37,030 nt of DNA. Source: Liolophura sinensis (Eukaryota > Mollusca > Polyplacophora > Chitonida > Chitonidae). The position numbers were made by a program, and so were the translations under genes. The stretch lies in contig NW_027018349.1 in the NCBI RefSeq assembly GCF_032854445.1, forward strand, positions 1-37,030. Direction: 5' to 3'. Numbering within the stretch: the stretch's first letter is position 1; each line of letters starts with the position of its first letter. Shown one piece after another: positions 1 to 12,613 of the stretch. The notes below the pieces were generated by a model. The model worked only from the letters and a program-made list of their open reading frames with translations. It was not told where the DNA came from and did no database searches.

Positions 1-3000
1 GGTGAGTTAAATGGCTTGGCCCAAAGATTTGACATCTTCTGGGCTACCGAAGGGCACATAACTTATAATCAAAAGATGAATATAGTAATGACCAGTCGCG
101 ATTGTACATAGTACATGTAGCCGATTTCAATTAGCAAAAGGGACCAGGCAAATATCCAAAAGTGGAAAAAATGTTCCAATGCTGCTGGTAAGAGGCTAAT
201 CCGACGTATTTTTGTGACGAGAAATCGAATGGTGCAAACCGCGTTTGCTCTCCGAGCAATACTTTGCCTGTAGCCACAATTGATCATCAATTATGTCAAA
301 AATCACGTGCCAGCAACGGCTCTTACTCCATGGAAACCAAGGAAATTTGCAATTTTTCAACAGCTGGAGATGCCTGACCCCAATGCGCATCTTTTGGCAC
401 CTTATTGATGTGGGTCAGTGTTTAATTGTACTTTTTACAGCAGACTGTATCAAGTACCTTGTGGTTTTTTATATAAAAATGGTGTGGTTTTTCTACATGT
501 AGATAAAGAGATTAAGTTTATCTCGACTTAGAAGTAAGACATTTTGCTGGGTGAGTTAAATGGGCTTGGCCCAAAGATTTGACCATCTTCTGGGCTACCG
601 AAGGGCACATAACTTATAATCAAAAGTTGAATATAGTAATGACCAGTCGCGATGGTACATAGTACATGTAGCCGATTTCAATTAGCAAAAGGACCAGGCA
701 AAAATCCAAAAGTAAAAAAAATGCTCCAATCGTGCTGGTAAGAGGCTAATCCGACGTATTTTGTGACGAGAAATCGAATGGTGCAAACCGCGTTGCTCTC
801 CGACCAATACTTTTGGCTGTAGCCACAATTGAATCATCATTTATGTCAAAATCACGTGCCCAGCAACGGCTCTTACTCCATGGAAACCAAGGAAATTTGC
901 AATTTTTTCAACACCTGGAGATGCCTGACCCAATTGCGCATCTTTTGGCACCTTATTGAGTGTGGGTCAGTGTTCAATTGTACTTTTTACAGCAGACTGT
1001 ATCAAGTACCTTGTGGTTTTTATATAAAAATGGTGTGGTTTTTCTACATGTAGATAAAGAGATTAAGTTTATCTTCGACTTAGAAGTAAGACATTTGCTG
1101 GGTGAGTAAATGGGCTTGGCCCAAAGATTTGACATCTTCTGGGCTACCGAAGGGCACATAACTTATAATCAAAAGATGAATATAGTAATGACCAGTCGCG
1201 ATTGTACATAGTACATGTAGCCGATTTCAATTAGCAAAAGGACCAGGCAAATATCCAAAAGTGGAAAAAATGTTCCAATGCTGCTGGTAAGAGTCTAATC
1301 CGACGTATTTTGTGACGAGAAATCGAATGGTGCAAACCGCGTTGCTCTCCGACCAATACTTTTGGCTGTAGCCGACAATTGAATCATCAATTATGTCAAA
1401 ATCACGTGCCCAGCAACGGCTCTTACTCCATGGAAACCAAAGGAAATTTGCAATTTTTCAACACCTGGAGATGCCTGACCCAATTGCGCATCTTTTGGCA
1501 CCTTATTGATGTGGGTCAGTGTTCAATTGTACTTTTTACAGCAGACTGTATCAAGTACCTTGTGTTTTTTATATAAAAATGGTGTGGTTTTTCTACATGT
1601 AGATAAGACATTGAGTTTATCTTCGACTTAGAAAGTAAGACATTTGCTGGGTGAGTTAAATGGGCTTGGCCAAAGATTTGACGTCCTTCTGGGCTACCGA
1701 AGGGCACATAACTTATAATCAAAAGTTGAATATAGTAATGACCAGTCGCGATGGTACATAGTACATGTAGACCGATTTCAATTAGCAAAAGGACCAGGCA
1801 AAAATCCAAAAGTGGAAAAAATGTTCCAATCGTGCTGGTAAGACGCTAATCCGACGTATTTTGTGACGAGAAATCGAATGGTGCAAACCGCGCTGCTCTC
1901 CGACCAATACTTTTGGCTGTAGCCACAATTGAATCATCATTTATGTCAAAATCACGTGCCCAGCATACGGCTCTTACTCCATGGAAACCAAGGAAATTTG
2001 CAATTTTTCAACACCTGGAGATGCCTGACCCAATTGCCGCATCTTTTGGCACCTTATTGATGTGGGTCAGTGTTCAATTGTACTTTTTACAGCAGACTGT
2101 ATCAAGTACCTTGTGTTTTTTATATAAAAATGGTGTGGTTTTTCTACATGTAGATAAAGACATTGAGTTTATCTTCGACTTAGAAGTAAGACATTTGCTG
2201 GGTGAGTTAAATGGGCTTGGCCCCAAAGATTTGACATCTTCTGGGCTACCGAAGGGCACATAACTTATAATCAAAAGTTGAATATAGTAATGACCAGTCG
2301 CGATTGTACATAGTACATGTAGCCGATTTCAATTAGCAAAAGGACCAGGCAAAAATCCAAAAGTGGAAAAAATGTTCCAATGCTGCTGGTAAGAGGCTAA
2401 TCCGACGTATTTTGTGACGAGAAATCGAATGGTGCAAACCGCGTTGCTCTCCGACCAATTACTTTTGGCTGTAGCCACAATTGAATCATCATTTATGTCA
2501 AATCACGTGCCCAGCAACGGCTCTTACTCCATGGAAACCAAGGAAATTTCCAATTTTTCAACACCTGGAGATGCCTGACCCAATTGCGCATCTTTGGCAC
2601 CTTATTGATGTGGGTCAGTGTTCAATTGTACTTTTTACAGCAGACTGTATCAAGTACCTTGTGGTTTTTATATAAAAATGGTGTGGTTTTTCTACATGTA
2701 GATAAAGAGATTAAGTTTATCTTCGACTTAGAAGTAAGACATTTGCTGGGTGAGTTAAATGGGCTTGGCCCAAAGATTTGACATCTTCTGGGCTACCGAA
2801 GGGCACATAACTTATAATCAAAAGTTGAATATAGTAATGACCAGTCGCGATTGTACATAGTACATGTAGCCGATTTCAATTAGCAAAAGGACCAGGCAAA
2901 AATCCAAAAGTGGAAAAAATGTTCCAATGCTGCTGGTAAGAGGCTAATCCGACGTATTTTGTGACGAGAAATCGAATGGTGCAAACCGCGTTGCTCTCCG

Positions 3001-3296
3001 ACCAATACTTTTGGCTGTAGCCACAATTGAATCATCATTTATGTCAAAATCACGTGCCCAGCAACGCTCTTACTCCATGGAAACCAAGGAAATTTGCAAT
3101 TTTTCAACACTGGAGATGCCTGACCCAATTGCGCATCTTTTGGCACCTTATTGATGTGGGTCAGTGTTCAATTGTACTTTTTACAGCAGACTGTATCAAG
3201 TACCTTGTGTTTTTTATATAAAAATGGTGGTGGTTTTTCTACATGTAGATAAAGACATTGAGTTTATCTTCGACTTAGAAGTAAGACATTTGCTGG
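1..3296. repeat. Six-monomer segment duplicated at 6586-9873, with many one-base indels
   Basis: The six monomers here show the same ordered series of variant states as the six at 6586-9873. Shared rare markers are GAGCAATAC followed by TGCCTG and GTGTTTAATTG in the first unit, GAGTCTAATCC in the third, and GACGCTAATCC with GCGCTGCTC in the fourth. The left copy differs chiefly by single-base gains and losses, many in homopolymer runs (extra G near 141, extra T near 211, missing C near 311). It is a net 8 bases longer. It may be a real duplication or an assembly or consensus artefact. Confidence 0.8.
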
Positions 3297-6200
3297 GTGA
3301 GTTAAATGGGCCTTGGCCCAAAGATTTGACATCTTCTGGGCTACCGAAGGGCACATAACTTATAATCAAAAGTTGAATATAGTAATGACCAGTCGCGATG
3401 GTACATAGTACATGTAGCCGATTTCAATTAGCAAAAGGACCAGGCAAAAATCCAAAAGTAAAAAAAATGCTCCAATCGTGCTGGTAAGAGGCTAATCCGA
3501 CGTATTTTGTGACGAGAAATCGAATGGTGCAAACCGCGTTGCTCTCCGACCAATACTTTTGGCTGTAGCCACAATTGAATCATCATTTATGTCAAAATCA
3601 CGTGCCCAGCAACGGCTCTTACTCCATGGAAACCAAGGAAATTTCCAATTTTTCAACACCTGGAGATGCCTGACCCAATTGCGCATCTTTTGGCACCTTA
3701 TTGATGTGGGTCAGTGTTCAATTGTACTTTTTACAGCAGACTGTATCAAGTACCTTGTGGTTTTTATATAAAAATGGTGTGGTTTTTCTACATGTAGATA
3801 AAGAGATTAAGTTTATCTTCGACTTAGAAGTAAGACATTTGCTGGGTGAGTTAAATGGGCTTGGCCCAAAGATTTGACATCTTCTGGGCTACCGAAGGGC
3901 ACATAACTTATAATCAAAAGTTGAATATAGTAATGACCAGTCGCGATTGTACATAGTACATGTAGCCGATTTCAATTAGCAAAAGGACCAGGCAAAAATC
4001 CAAAAGTGGAAAAAATGTTCCAATGCTGCTGGTATGAGGCTAATCCGACGTGTTTTGTGACGAGAAATCGAATGGTGCAAACCGCGTTGCTCTCCGACCA
4101 ATACTTTTGGCTGTAGCCACAATTGAATCATCATTTATGTCAAAATCACGTGCCCAGCAACGGCTCTTACTCCATGGAAACCAAGGAAATTTGCAATTTT
4201 TCAACACCTGGAGATGCCTGACCCAATTGCGCATCTTTTGGCACCTTATTGATGTGGGTCAGTGTTCAATTGTACTTTTTACAGCAGACTGTATCAAGTA
4301 CCTTGTGTTTTTTATATAAAAATGGTGTGGTTTTTCTACATGTAGATAAAGACATTGAGTTTATCTTCGACTTAGAAGTAAGACATTTGCTGGGTGAGTT
4401 AAATGGGCTTGGCCCAAAGATTTGACATCTTCTGGGCTACCGAAGGGCACATAACTTATAATCAAAAGTTGAATATAGTAATGACCAGTCGCGATTGTAC
4501 ATAGTACATGTAGCCGATTTCAATGAGCAAAAGGACCAGGCAAAAATCCAAAAGTGGAAAAAATGTTCCAATGCTGCTGGTAAGAGGCTAATCCGACGTA
4601 TTTTGTGACGAGAAATCGAATGGTGCAAACCGCGTTGCTCTCCGACCAATACTTTTGGCTGTAGCCACAATTGAATGATCATTTATGTCAAAATCACGTG
4701 CCCAGCAACGGCTCTTACTCCATGGAAACCAAGGAAATTTGCAATTTTTCAACACCTGGAGATGTGACCCAATTGCGCATCTTTTGGCACCTTTATTGAT
4801 GTGGGGTCAGTGTTCAATTGTACTTTTTACAGCAGACTGTATCAAGTACCTTGTGGTTTTTATATAAAAATGGTGTGGTTTTTCTACATGTAGATAAAGA
4901 CATTGAGTTTATCTTCGACTTAGAAGTAAGACATTTGCTGGGTGGAGTTAAATGGGCTTGGCCCAAAGATTTGACGTCTTCTGGGCTTCGAAGGGCACAT
5001 AACTTATAATCAAAAGTTGATATAGTAATGACCAGTCGCGATGGTACATAGTACATGTAGCCGATTTCAATTAGCAAAAGGACCAGGCCAAAAATCCAAA
5101 AGTGGAAAAAATGTTCCAATGCTGCTGGTAAGAGGCTAATCCGACGTATTTTGTGACGAGAAAATCGAATGGTGCAAACCGCGTTGCTCTCGACCAAATA
5201 CTTTTGGCTGTAGCCACAATTGAATCATCATTTATGTCAAAATCACGTGCCCAGCAACGGCTCTTACTCCCATGGAAACCAAGGAAATTTGAATTTTTCA
5301 ACACTGGAGATGCCTGACCCAATTGCGCATCTTTTGGCACCTTATTGATGTTGGGTCAGTGTTCAATTGTACTTTTTACAGCAGACTGTATCAGGTACCT
5401 TGTGGTTTTTATATAAAAATGGTGTGGTTTTTCTACATGTAGATAAAGAGATTAAGTTTATCTTCGACTTAGAAGTAAGACATTTGCTGGGTGAGTTAAA
5501 TGGGCTTGGCCCAAAGATTTGACATCTTCTGGGCTACCGAAGGGCACATAACTTATAATCAAAAGTTGAATATAGTAATGACCAGTCGCGATTGTACATA
5601 GTACATGTAGCCGATTTCAATTAGCAAAAGGACCAGGCAAAAATCCAAAAGTGGAAAAAATGTTCCAATGCTGCTGGTAAGAGGCTAATCCGACGTATTT
5701 TGTGACGAGAAATCGAATGGTGCAAACCGCGTTGCTCTCCGACCAATACTTTTGGCTGTAGCCACAATTGAATGATCATTTATGTCAAAATCACGTGCCC
5801 AGCAACGGCTCTTACTCCATGGAAACCAAGGAAATTTGCAATTTTTCAACACCTGGAGATGCCTGACCCAATTGCGCATCTTTTGGCACCTTATTGATGT
5901 GGGTCAGTGTTCAATTGTACTTTTTACAGCAGACTGTATCAAGTACCTTGTGGTTTTTATATAAAAATGGTGTGGTTTTTCTACATGTAGATAAAGAGAT
6001 TAAGTTTATCTTCGACTTAGAAGTAAGACATTTGCTGGGTGAGTTAAATGGGCTTGGCCCAAAGATTTGACATCTTCTGGGCTACCGAAGGGCACATAAC
6101 TTATAATCAAAAGTTGAATATAGTAATGACCAGTCGCGATTGTACATAGTACATGTAGCCGATTTCAATTAGCAAAAGGACCAGGCAAAAATCCAAAAGT

Positions 6201-7133
6201 GGAAAAAATGTTCCAATGCTGCTGGTAAGAGGCTAATCTGACGTATTTTGTGACGAGAAATCGAATGGTGCAAACCGCGTTGCTCTCCGACCAATACTTT
6301 TGGCTGTAGCCACAAATGAATCATCATTTATGTCAAAATCACGTGCCCAGCAACGGCTCTTACTCCATGGAAACCAAGGAAATTTGCAATTTTTCAACAG
6401 CTGGAGATGCCTGACCCAATTGCGCATCTTTTGGCACCTTATTGATGTGGGTCAGTGTTCAATTGTACTTTTTACAGCAGACTGTATCAAGTACCTTGTG
6501 GTTTTTATATAAAAATGGTGTGGTTTTTCTACATGTAGATAAAGAGATTAAGTTTATCTTCGACTTAGAAGTAAGACATTTGCTGGGTGAGTTAAATGGG
6601 CTTGGCCCAAAGATTTGACATCTTCTGGGCTACCGAAGGGCACATAACTTATAATCAAAAGATGAATATAGTAATGACCAGTCGCGATTGTACATAGTAC
6701 ATGTAGCCGATTTCAATTAGCAAAAGGACCAGGCAAATATCCAAAAGTGGAAAAAATGTTCCAATGCTGCTGGTAAGAGGCTAATCCGACGTATTTTGTG
6801 ACGAGAAATCGAATGGTGCAAACCGCGTTGCTCTCCGAGCAATACTTTTGCCTGTAGCCACAATTGAATCATCAATTATGTCAAAATCACGTGCCCAGCA
6901 ACGGCTCTTACTCCATGGAAACCAAGGAAATTTGCAATTTTTCAACAGCTGGAGATGCCTGACCCAATTGCGCATCTTTTGGCACCTTATTGATGTGGGT
7001 CAGTGTTTAATTGTACTTTTTACAGCAGACTGTATCAAGTACCTTGTGGTTTTTATATAAAAATGGTGTGGTTTTTCTACATGTAGATAAAGAGATTAAG
7101 TTTATCTTCGACTTAGAAGTAAGACATTTGCTG

Positions 7134-7681
7134 GGTGAGTTAAATGGGCTTGGCCCAAAGATTTGACATCTTCTGGGCTACCGAAGGGCACATAACTTAT
7201 AATCAAAAGTTGAATATAGTAATGACCAGTCGCGATGGTACATAGTACATGTAGCCGATTTCAATTAGCAAAAGGACCAGGCAAAAATCCAAAAGTAAAA
7301 AAAATGCTCCAATCGTGCTGGTAAGAGGCTAATCCGACGTATTTTGTGACGAGAAATCGAATGGTGCAAACCGCGTTGCTCTCCGACCAATACTTTTGGC
7401 TGTAGCCACAATTGAATCATCATTTATGTCAAAATCACGTGCCCAGCAACGGCTCTTACTCCATGGAAACCAAGGAAATTTGCAATTTTTCAACACCTGG
7501 AGATGCCTGACCCAATTGCGCATCTTTTGGCACCTTATTGATGTGGGTCAGTGTTCAATTGTACTTTTTACAGCAGACTGTATCAAGTACCTTGTGGTTT
7601 TTATATAAAAATGGTGTGGTTTTTCTACATGTAGATAAAGAGATTAAGTTTATCTTCGACTTAGAAGTAAGACATTTGCTG
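7134..7681. repeat. Representative satellite monomer (548 bp) with internal landmarks
   Basis: This copy is free of the indels seen near the left edge and serves as a reference unit. Landmarks are a CACGTG palindrome (7436-7441), a TATA-like TATATAAAA (7602-7610) and a perfect 10-bp palindrome CTACATGTAG (7625-7634); a second ACATGTAG lies in the first third of the unit. The main recurrent two-state sites across the array are: GACATC or GACGTC about 30 bases in; GATTGTAC or GATGGTAC; AGTGGAAA or AGTAAAAA; TTAGC or TGAGC; CATTTATG or CAATTATG; TTTGC or TTTCC; CACCTGG or CAGCTGG; GTGGTTT or GTGTTTT; and GAGATTAAG or GACATTGAG near the end. These states define the higher-order repeats. Confidence 0.9.
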
Positions 7682-10600
7682 GGTGAGTTAAATGGGCTTG
7701 GCCCAAAGATTTGACATCTTCTGGGCTACCGAAGGGCACATAACTTATAATCAAAAGATGAATATAGTAATGACCAGTCGCGATTGTACATAGTACATGT
7801 AGCCGATTTCAATTAGCAAAAGGACCAGGCAAATATCCAAAAGTGGAAAAAATGTTCCAATGCTGCTGGTAAGAGTCTAATCCGACGTATTTTGTGACGA
7901 GAAATCGAATGGTGCAAACCGCGTTGCTCTCCGACCAATACTTTTGGCTGTAGCCACAATTGAATCATCAATTATGTCAAAATCACGTGCCCAGCAACGG
8001 CTCTTACTCCATGGAAACCAAGGAAATTTGCAATTTTTCAACACCTGGAGATGCCTGACCCAATTGCGCATCTTTTGGCACCTTATTGATGTGGGTCAGT
8101 GTTCAATTGTACTTTTTACAGCAGACTGTATCAAGTACCTTGTGTTTTTTATATAAAAATGGTGTGGTTTTTCTACATGTAGATAAAGACATTGAGTTTA
8201 TCTTCGACTTAGAAGTAAGACATTTGCTGGGTGAGTTAAATGGGCTTGGCCCAAAGATTTGACGTCTTCTGGGCTACCGAAGGGCACATAACTTATAATC
8301 AAAAGTTGAATATAGTAATGACCAGTCGCGATGGTACATAGTACATGTAGCCGATTTCAATTAGCAAAAGGACCAGGCAAAAATCCAAAAGTGGAAAAAA
8401 TGTTCCAATCGTGCTGGTAAGACGCTAATCCGACGTATTTTGTGACGAGAAATCGAATGGTGCAAACCGCGCTGCTCTCCGACCAATACTTTTGGCTGTA
8501 GCCACAATTGAATCATCATTTATGTCAAAATCACGTGCCCAGCAACGGCTCTTACTCCATGGAAACCAAGGAAATTTGCAATTTTTCAACACCTGGAGAT
8601 GCCTGACCCAATTGCGCATCTTTTGGCACCTTATTGATGTGGGTCAGTGTTCAATTGTACTTTTTACAGCAGACTGTATCAAGTACCTTGTGTTTTTTAT
8701 ATAAAAATGGTGTGGTTTTTCTACATGTAGATAAAGACATTGAGTTTATCTTCGACTTAGAAGTAAGACATTTGCTGGGTGAGTTAAATGGGCTTGGCCC
8801 AAAGATTTGACATCTTCTGGGCTACCGAAGGGCACATAACTTATAATCAAAAGTTGAATATAGTAATGACCAGTCGCGATTGTACATAGTACATGTAGCC
8901 GATTTCAATTAGCAAAAGGACCAGGCAAAAATCCAAAAGTGGAAAAAATGTTCCAATGCTGCTGGTAAGAGGCTAATCCGACGTATTTTGTGACGAGAAA
9001 TCGAATGGTGCAAACCGCGTTGCTCTCCGACCAATACTTTTGGCTGTAGCCACAATTGAATCATCATTTATGTCAAAATCACGTGCCCAGCAACGGCTCT
9101 TACTCCATGGAAACCAAGGAAATTTCCAATTTTTCAACACCTGGAGATGCCTGACCCAATTGCGCATCTTTTGGCACCTTATTGATGTGGGTCAGTGTTC
9201 AATTGTACTTTTTACAGCAGACTGTATCAAGTACCTTGTGGTTTTTATATAAAAATGGTGTGGTTTTTCTACATGTAGATAAAGAGATTAAGTTTATCTT
9301 CGACTTAGAAGTAAGACATTTGCTGGGTGAGTTAAATGGGCTTGGCCCAAAGATTTGACATCTTCTGGGCTACCGAAGGGCACATAACTTATAATCAAAA
9401 GTTGAATATAGTAATGACCAGTCGCGATTGTACATAGTACATGTAGCCGATTTCAATTAGCAAAAGGACCAGGCAAAAATCCAAAAGTGGAAAAAATGTT
9501 CCAATGCTGCTGGTAAGAGGCTAATCCGACGTATTTTGTGACGAGAAATCGAATGGTGCAAACCGCGTTGCTCTCCGACCAATACTTTTGGCTGTAGCCA
9601 CAATTGAATCATCATTTATGTCAAAATCACGTGCCCAGCAACGGCTCTTACTCCATGGAAACCAAGGAAATTTGCAATTTTTCAACACCTGGAGATGCCT
9701 GACCCAATTGCGCATCTTTTGGCACCTTATTGATGTGGGTCAGTGTTCAATTGTACTTTTTACAGCAGACTGTATCAAGTACCTTGTGTTTTTTATATAA
9801 AAATGGTGTGGTTTTTCTACATGTAGATAAAGACATTGAGTTTATCTTCGACTTAGAAGTAAGACATTTGCTGGGTGAGTTAAATGGGCTTGGCCCAAAG
9901 ATTTGACATCTTCTGGGCTACCGAAGGGCACATAACTTATAATCAAAAGTTGAATATAGTAATGACCAGTCGCGATGGTACATAGTACATGTAGCCGATT
10001 TCAATTAGCAAAAGGACCAGGCAAAAATCCAAAAGTAAAAAAAATGCTCCAATCGTGCTGGTAAGAGGCTAATCCGACGTATTTTGTGACGAGAAATCGA
10101 ATGGTGCAAACCGCGTTGCTCTCCGACCAATACTTTTGGCTGTAGCCACAATTGAATCATCATTTATGTCAAAATCACGTGCCCAGCAACGGCTCTTACT
10201 CCATGGAAACCAAGGAAATTTGCAATTTTTCAACAGCTGGAGATGCCTGACCCAATTGCGCATCTTTTGGCACCTTATTGATGTGGGTCAGTGTTCAATT
10301 GTACTTTTTACAGCAGACTGTATCAAGTACCTTGTGGTTTTTATATAAAAATGGTGTGGTTTTTCTACATGTAGATAAAGAGATTAAGTTTATCTTCGAC
10401 TTAGAAGTAAGACATTTGCTGGGTGAGTTAAATGGGCTTGGCCCAAAGATTTGACATCTTCTGGGCTACCGAAGGGCACATAACTTATAATCAAAAGATG
10501 AATATAGTAATGACCAGTCGCGATTGTACATAGTACATGTAGCCGATTTCAATTAGCAAAAGGACCAGGCAAATATCCAAAAGTGGAAAAAATGTTCCAA

Positions 10601-12613
10601 TGCTGCTGGTGAGAGTCTAATCCGACGTTTTTTGTGACGAGAAATCGAATGGTGCAAACCGCGTTGCTCTCCGACCAATACTTTTGGCTGTAGCCACAAT
10701 TGAATCATCAATTATGTCAAAATCACGTGCCCAGCAACGGCTCTTACTCCATGGAAACCAAGGAAATTTGCAATTTTTCAACACCTGGAGATGCCTGACC
10801 CAATTGCGCATCTTTTGGCACCTTATTGATGTGGGTCAGTGTTCAATTGTACTTTTTACAGCAGACTGTATCAAGTACCTTGTGTTTTTTATATAAAAAT
10901 GGTGTGGTTTTTCTACATGTAGATAAAGACATTGAGTTTATCTTCGACTTAGAAGTAAGACATTTGCTGGGTGAGTTAAATGGGCTTGGCCCAAAGATAT
11001 GACGTCTTCTGGGCTACCGAAGGGCACATAACTTATAATCAAAAGTTGAATATAGTAATGACCAGTCGCGATGGTACATAGTACATGTAGCCGATTTCAA
11101 TTAGCAAAAGGACCAGGCAAAAATCCAAAAGTGGAAAAAATGTTCCAATCGTGCTGGTAAGAGGCTAATCCGACGTATTTTGTGACGAGAAATCGAATGG
11201 TGCAAACCGCGCTGCTCTCCGACCAATACTTTTGGCTGTAGCCACAATTGAATCATCATTTATGTCAAAATCACGTGCCCAGCAACGGCTCTTACTCCAT
11301 GGAAACCAAGGAAATTTGCAATTTTTCAACAGCTGGAGATGCCTGACCCAATTGCGCATCTTTTGGCACCTTATTGATGTGGGTCAGTGTTCAATTGTAC
11401 TTTTTACAGCAGACTGTATCAAGTACCTTGTGTTTTTTATATAAAAATGGTGTGGTTTTTCTACATGTAGATAAAGACATTGAGTTTATCTTCGACTTAG
11501 AAGTAAGACATTTGCTGGGTGAGTTAAATGGGCTTGGCCCAAAGATTTGACATCTTCTGGGCTACCGAAGGGCACATAACTTATAATCAAAAGTTGAATA
11601 TAGTAATGACCAGTCGCGATTGTACATAGTACATGTAGCCGATTTCAATTAGCAAAAGGACCAGGCAAAAATCCAAAAGTGGAAAAAATGTTCCAATGCT
11701 GCTGGTAAGAGGCTAATCCGACGTATTTTGTGACGAGAAATCGAATGGTGCAAACCGCGTTGCTCTCCGACCAATACTTTTGGCTGTAGCCACAATTGAA
11801 TCATCATTTATGTCAAAATCACGTGCCCAGCAACGGCTCTTACTCCATGGAAACCAAGGAAATTTCCAATTTTTCAACACCTGGAGATGCCTGACCCAAT
11901 TGCGCATCTTTTGGCACCTTATTGATGTGGGTCAGTGTTCAATTGTACTTTTTACAGCAGACTGTATCAAGTACCTTGTGGTTTTTATATAAAAATGGTG
12001 TGGTTTTTCTACATGTAGATAAAGAGATTAAGTTTATCTTCGACTTAGAAGTAAGACATTTGCTGGGTGAGTTAAATGGGCTTGGCCCAAAGATTTGACA
12101 TCTTCTGGGCTACCGAAGGGCACATAACTTATAATCAAAAGTTGAATATAGTAATGACCAGTCGCGATTGTACATAGTACATGTAGCCGATTTCAATTAG
12201 CAAAAGGACCAGGCAAAAATCCAAAAGTGGAAAAAATGTTCCAATGCTGCTGGTATGAGGCTAATCCGACGTGTTTTGTGACGAGAAATCGAATGGTGCA
12301 AACCGCGTTGCTCTCCGACCAATACTTTTGGCTGTAGCCACAATTGAATCATCATTTATGTCAAAATCACGTGCCCAGCAACGGCTCTTACTCCATGGAA
12401 ACCAAGGAAATTTGCAATTTTTCAACACCTGGAGATGCCTGACCCAATTGCGCATCTTTTGGCACCTTATTGATGTGGGTCAGTGTTCAATTGTACTTTT
12501 TACAGCAGACTGTATCAAGTACCTTGTGTTTTTTATATAAAAATGGTGTGGTTTTTCTACATGTAGATAAAGACATTGAGTTTATCTTCGACTTAGAAGT
12601 AAGACATTTGCTG
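7134..12613. repeat. Higher-order repeat: two tandem 5-monomer units (2740 bp each)
   Basis: Units 7134-9873 and 9874-12613 carry corresponding monomers in the same order. The first monomer is of the GATGGTAC/AGTAAAAA type. The second has GATGAAT, AAATATCC, GAGTCT and CAATTATG. The third has GACGTC and GCGCTGCTC. The fourth has TTTCC and GTGGTTT, and the fifth has TTTGC and GTGTTTT. The units are not identical: the first and third monomers switch CACCTGG to CAGCTGG, and the fifth gains a TATGAGGC/ACGTGTTTT change at about 12255-12275. Confidence 0.75.

Noticed and set aside
7329-7608. Recurring 64-aa (minus) and 70-aa (plus) open frames in most satellite monomers
   Set aside because: They recur because the DNA repeats. 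The plus frame begins at TTG, not ATG. The recurrent variants I compared all change the amino acid (Thr/Ser, Leu/Phe, Phe/Ile, Val/Phe), which argues against purifying selection. No known domain is visible.
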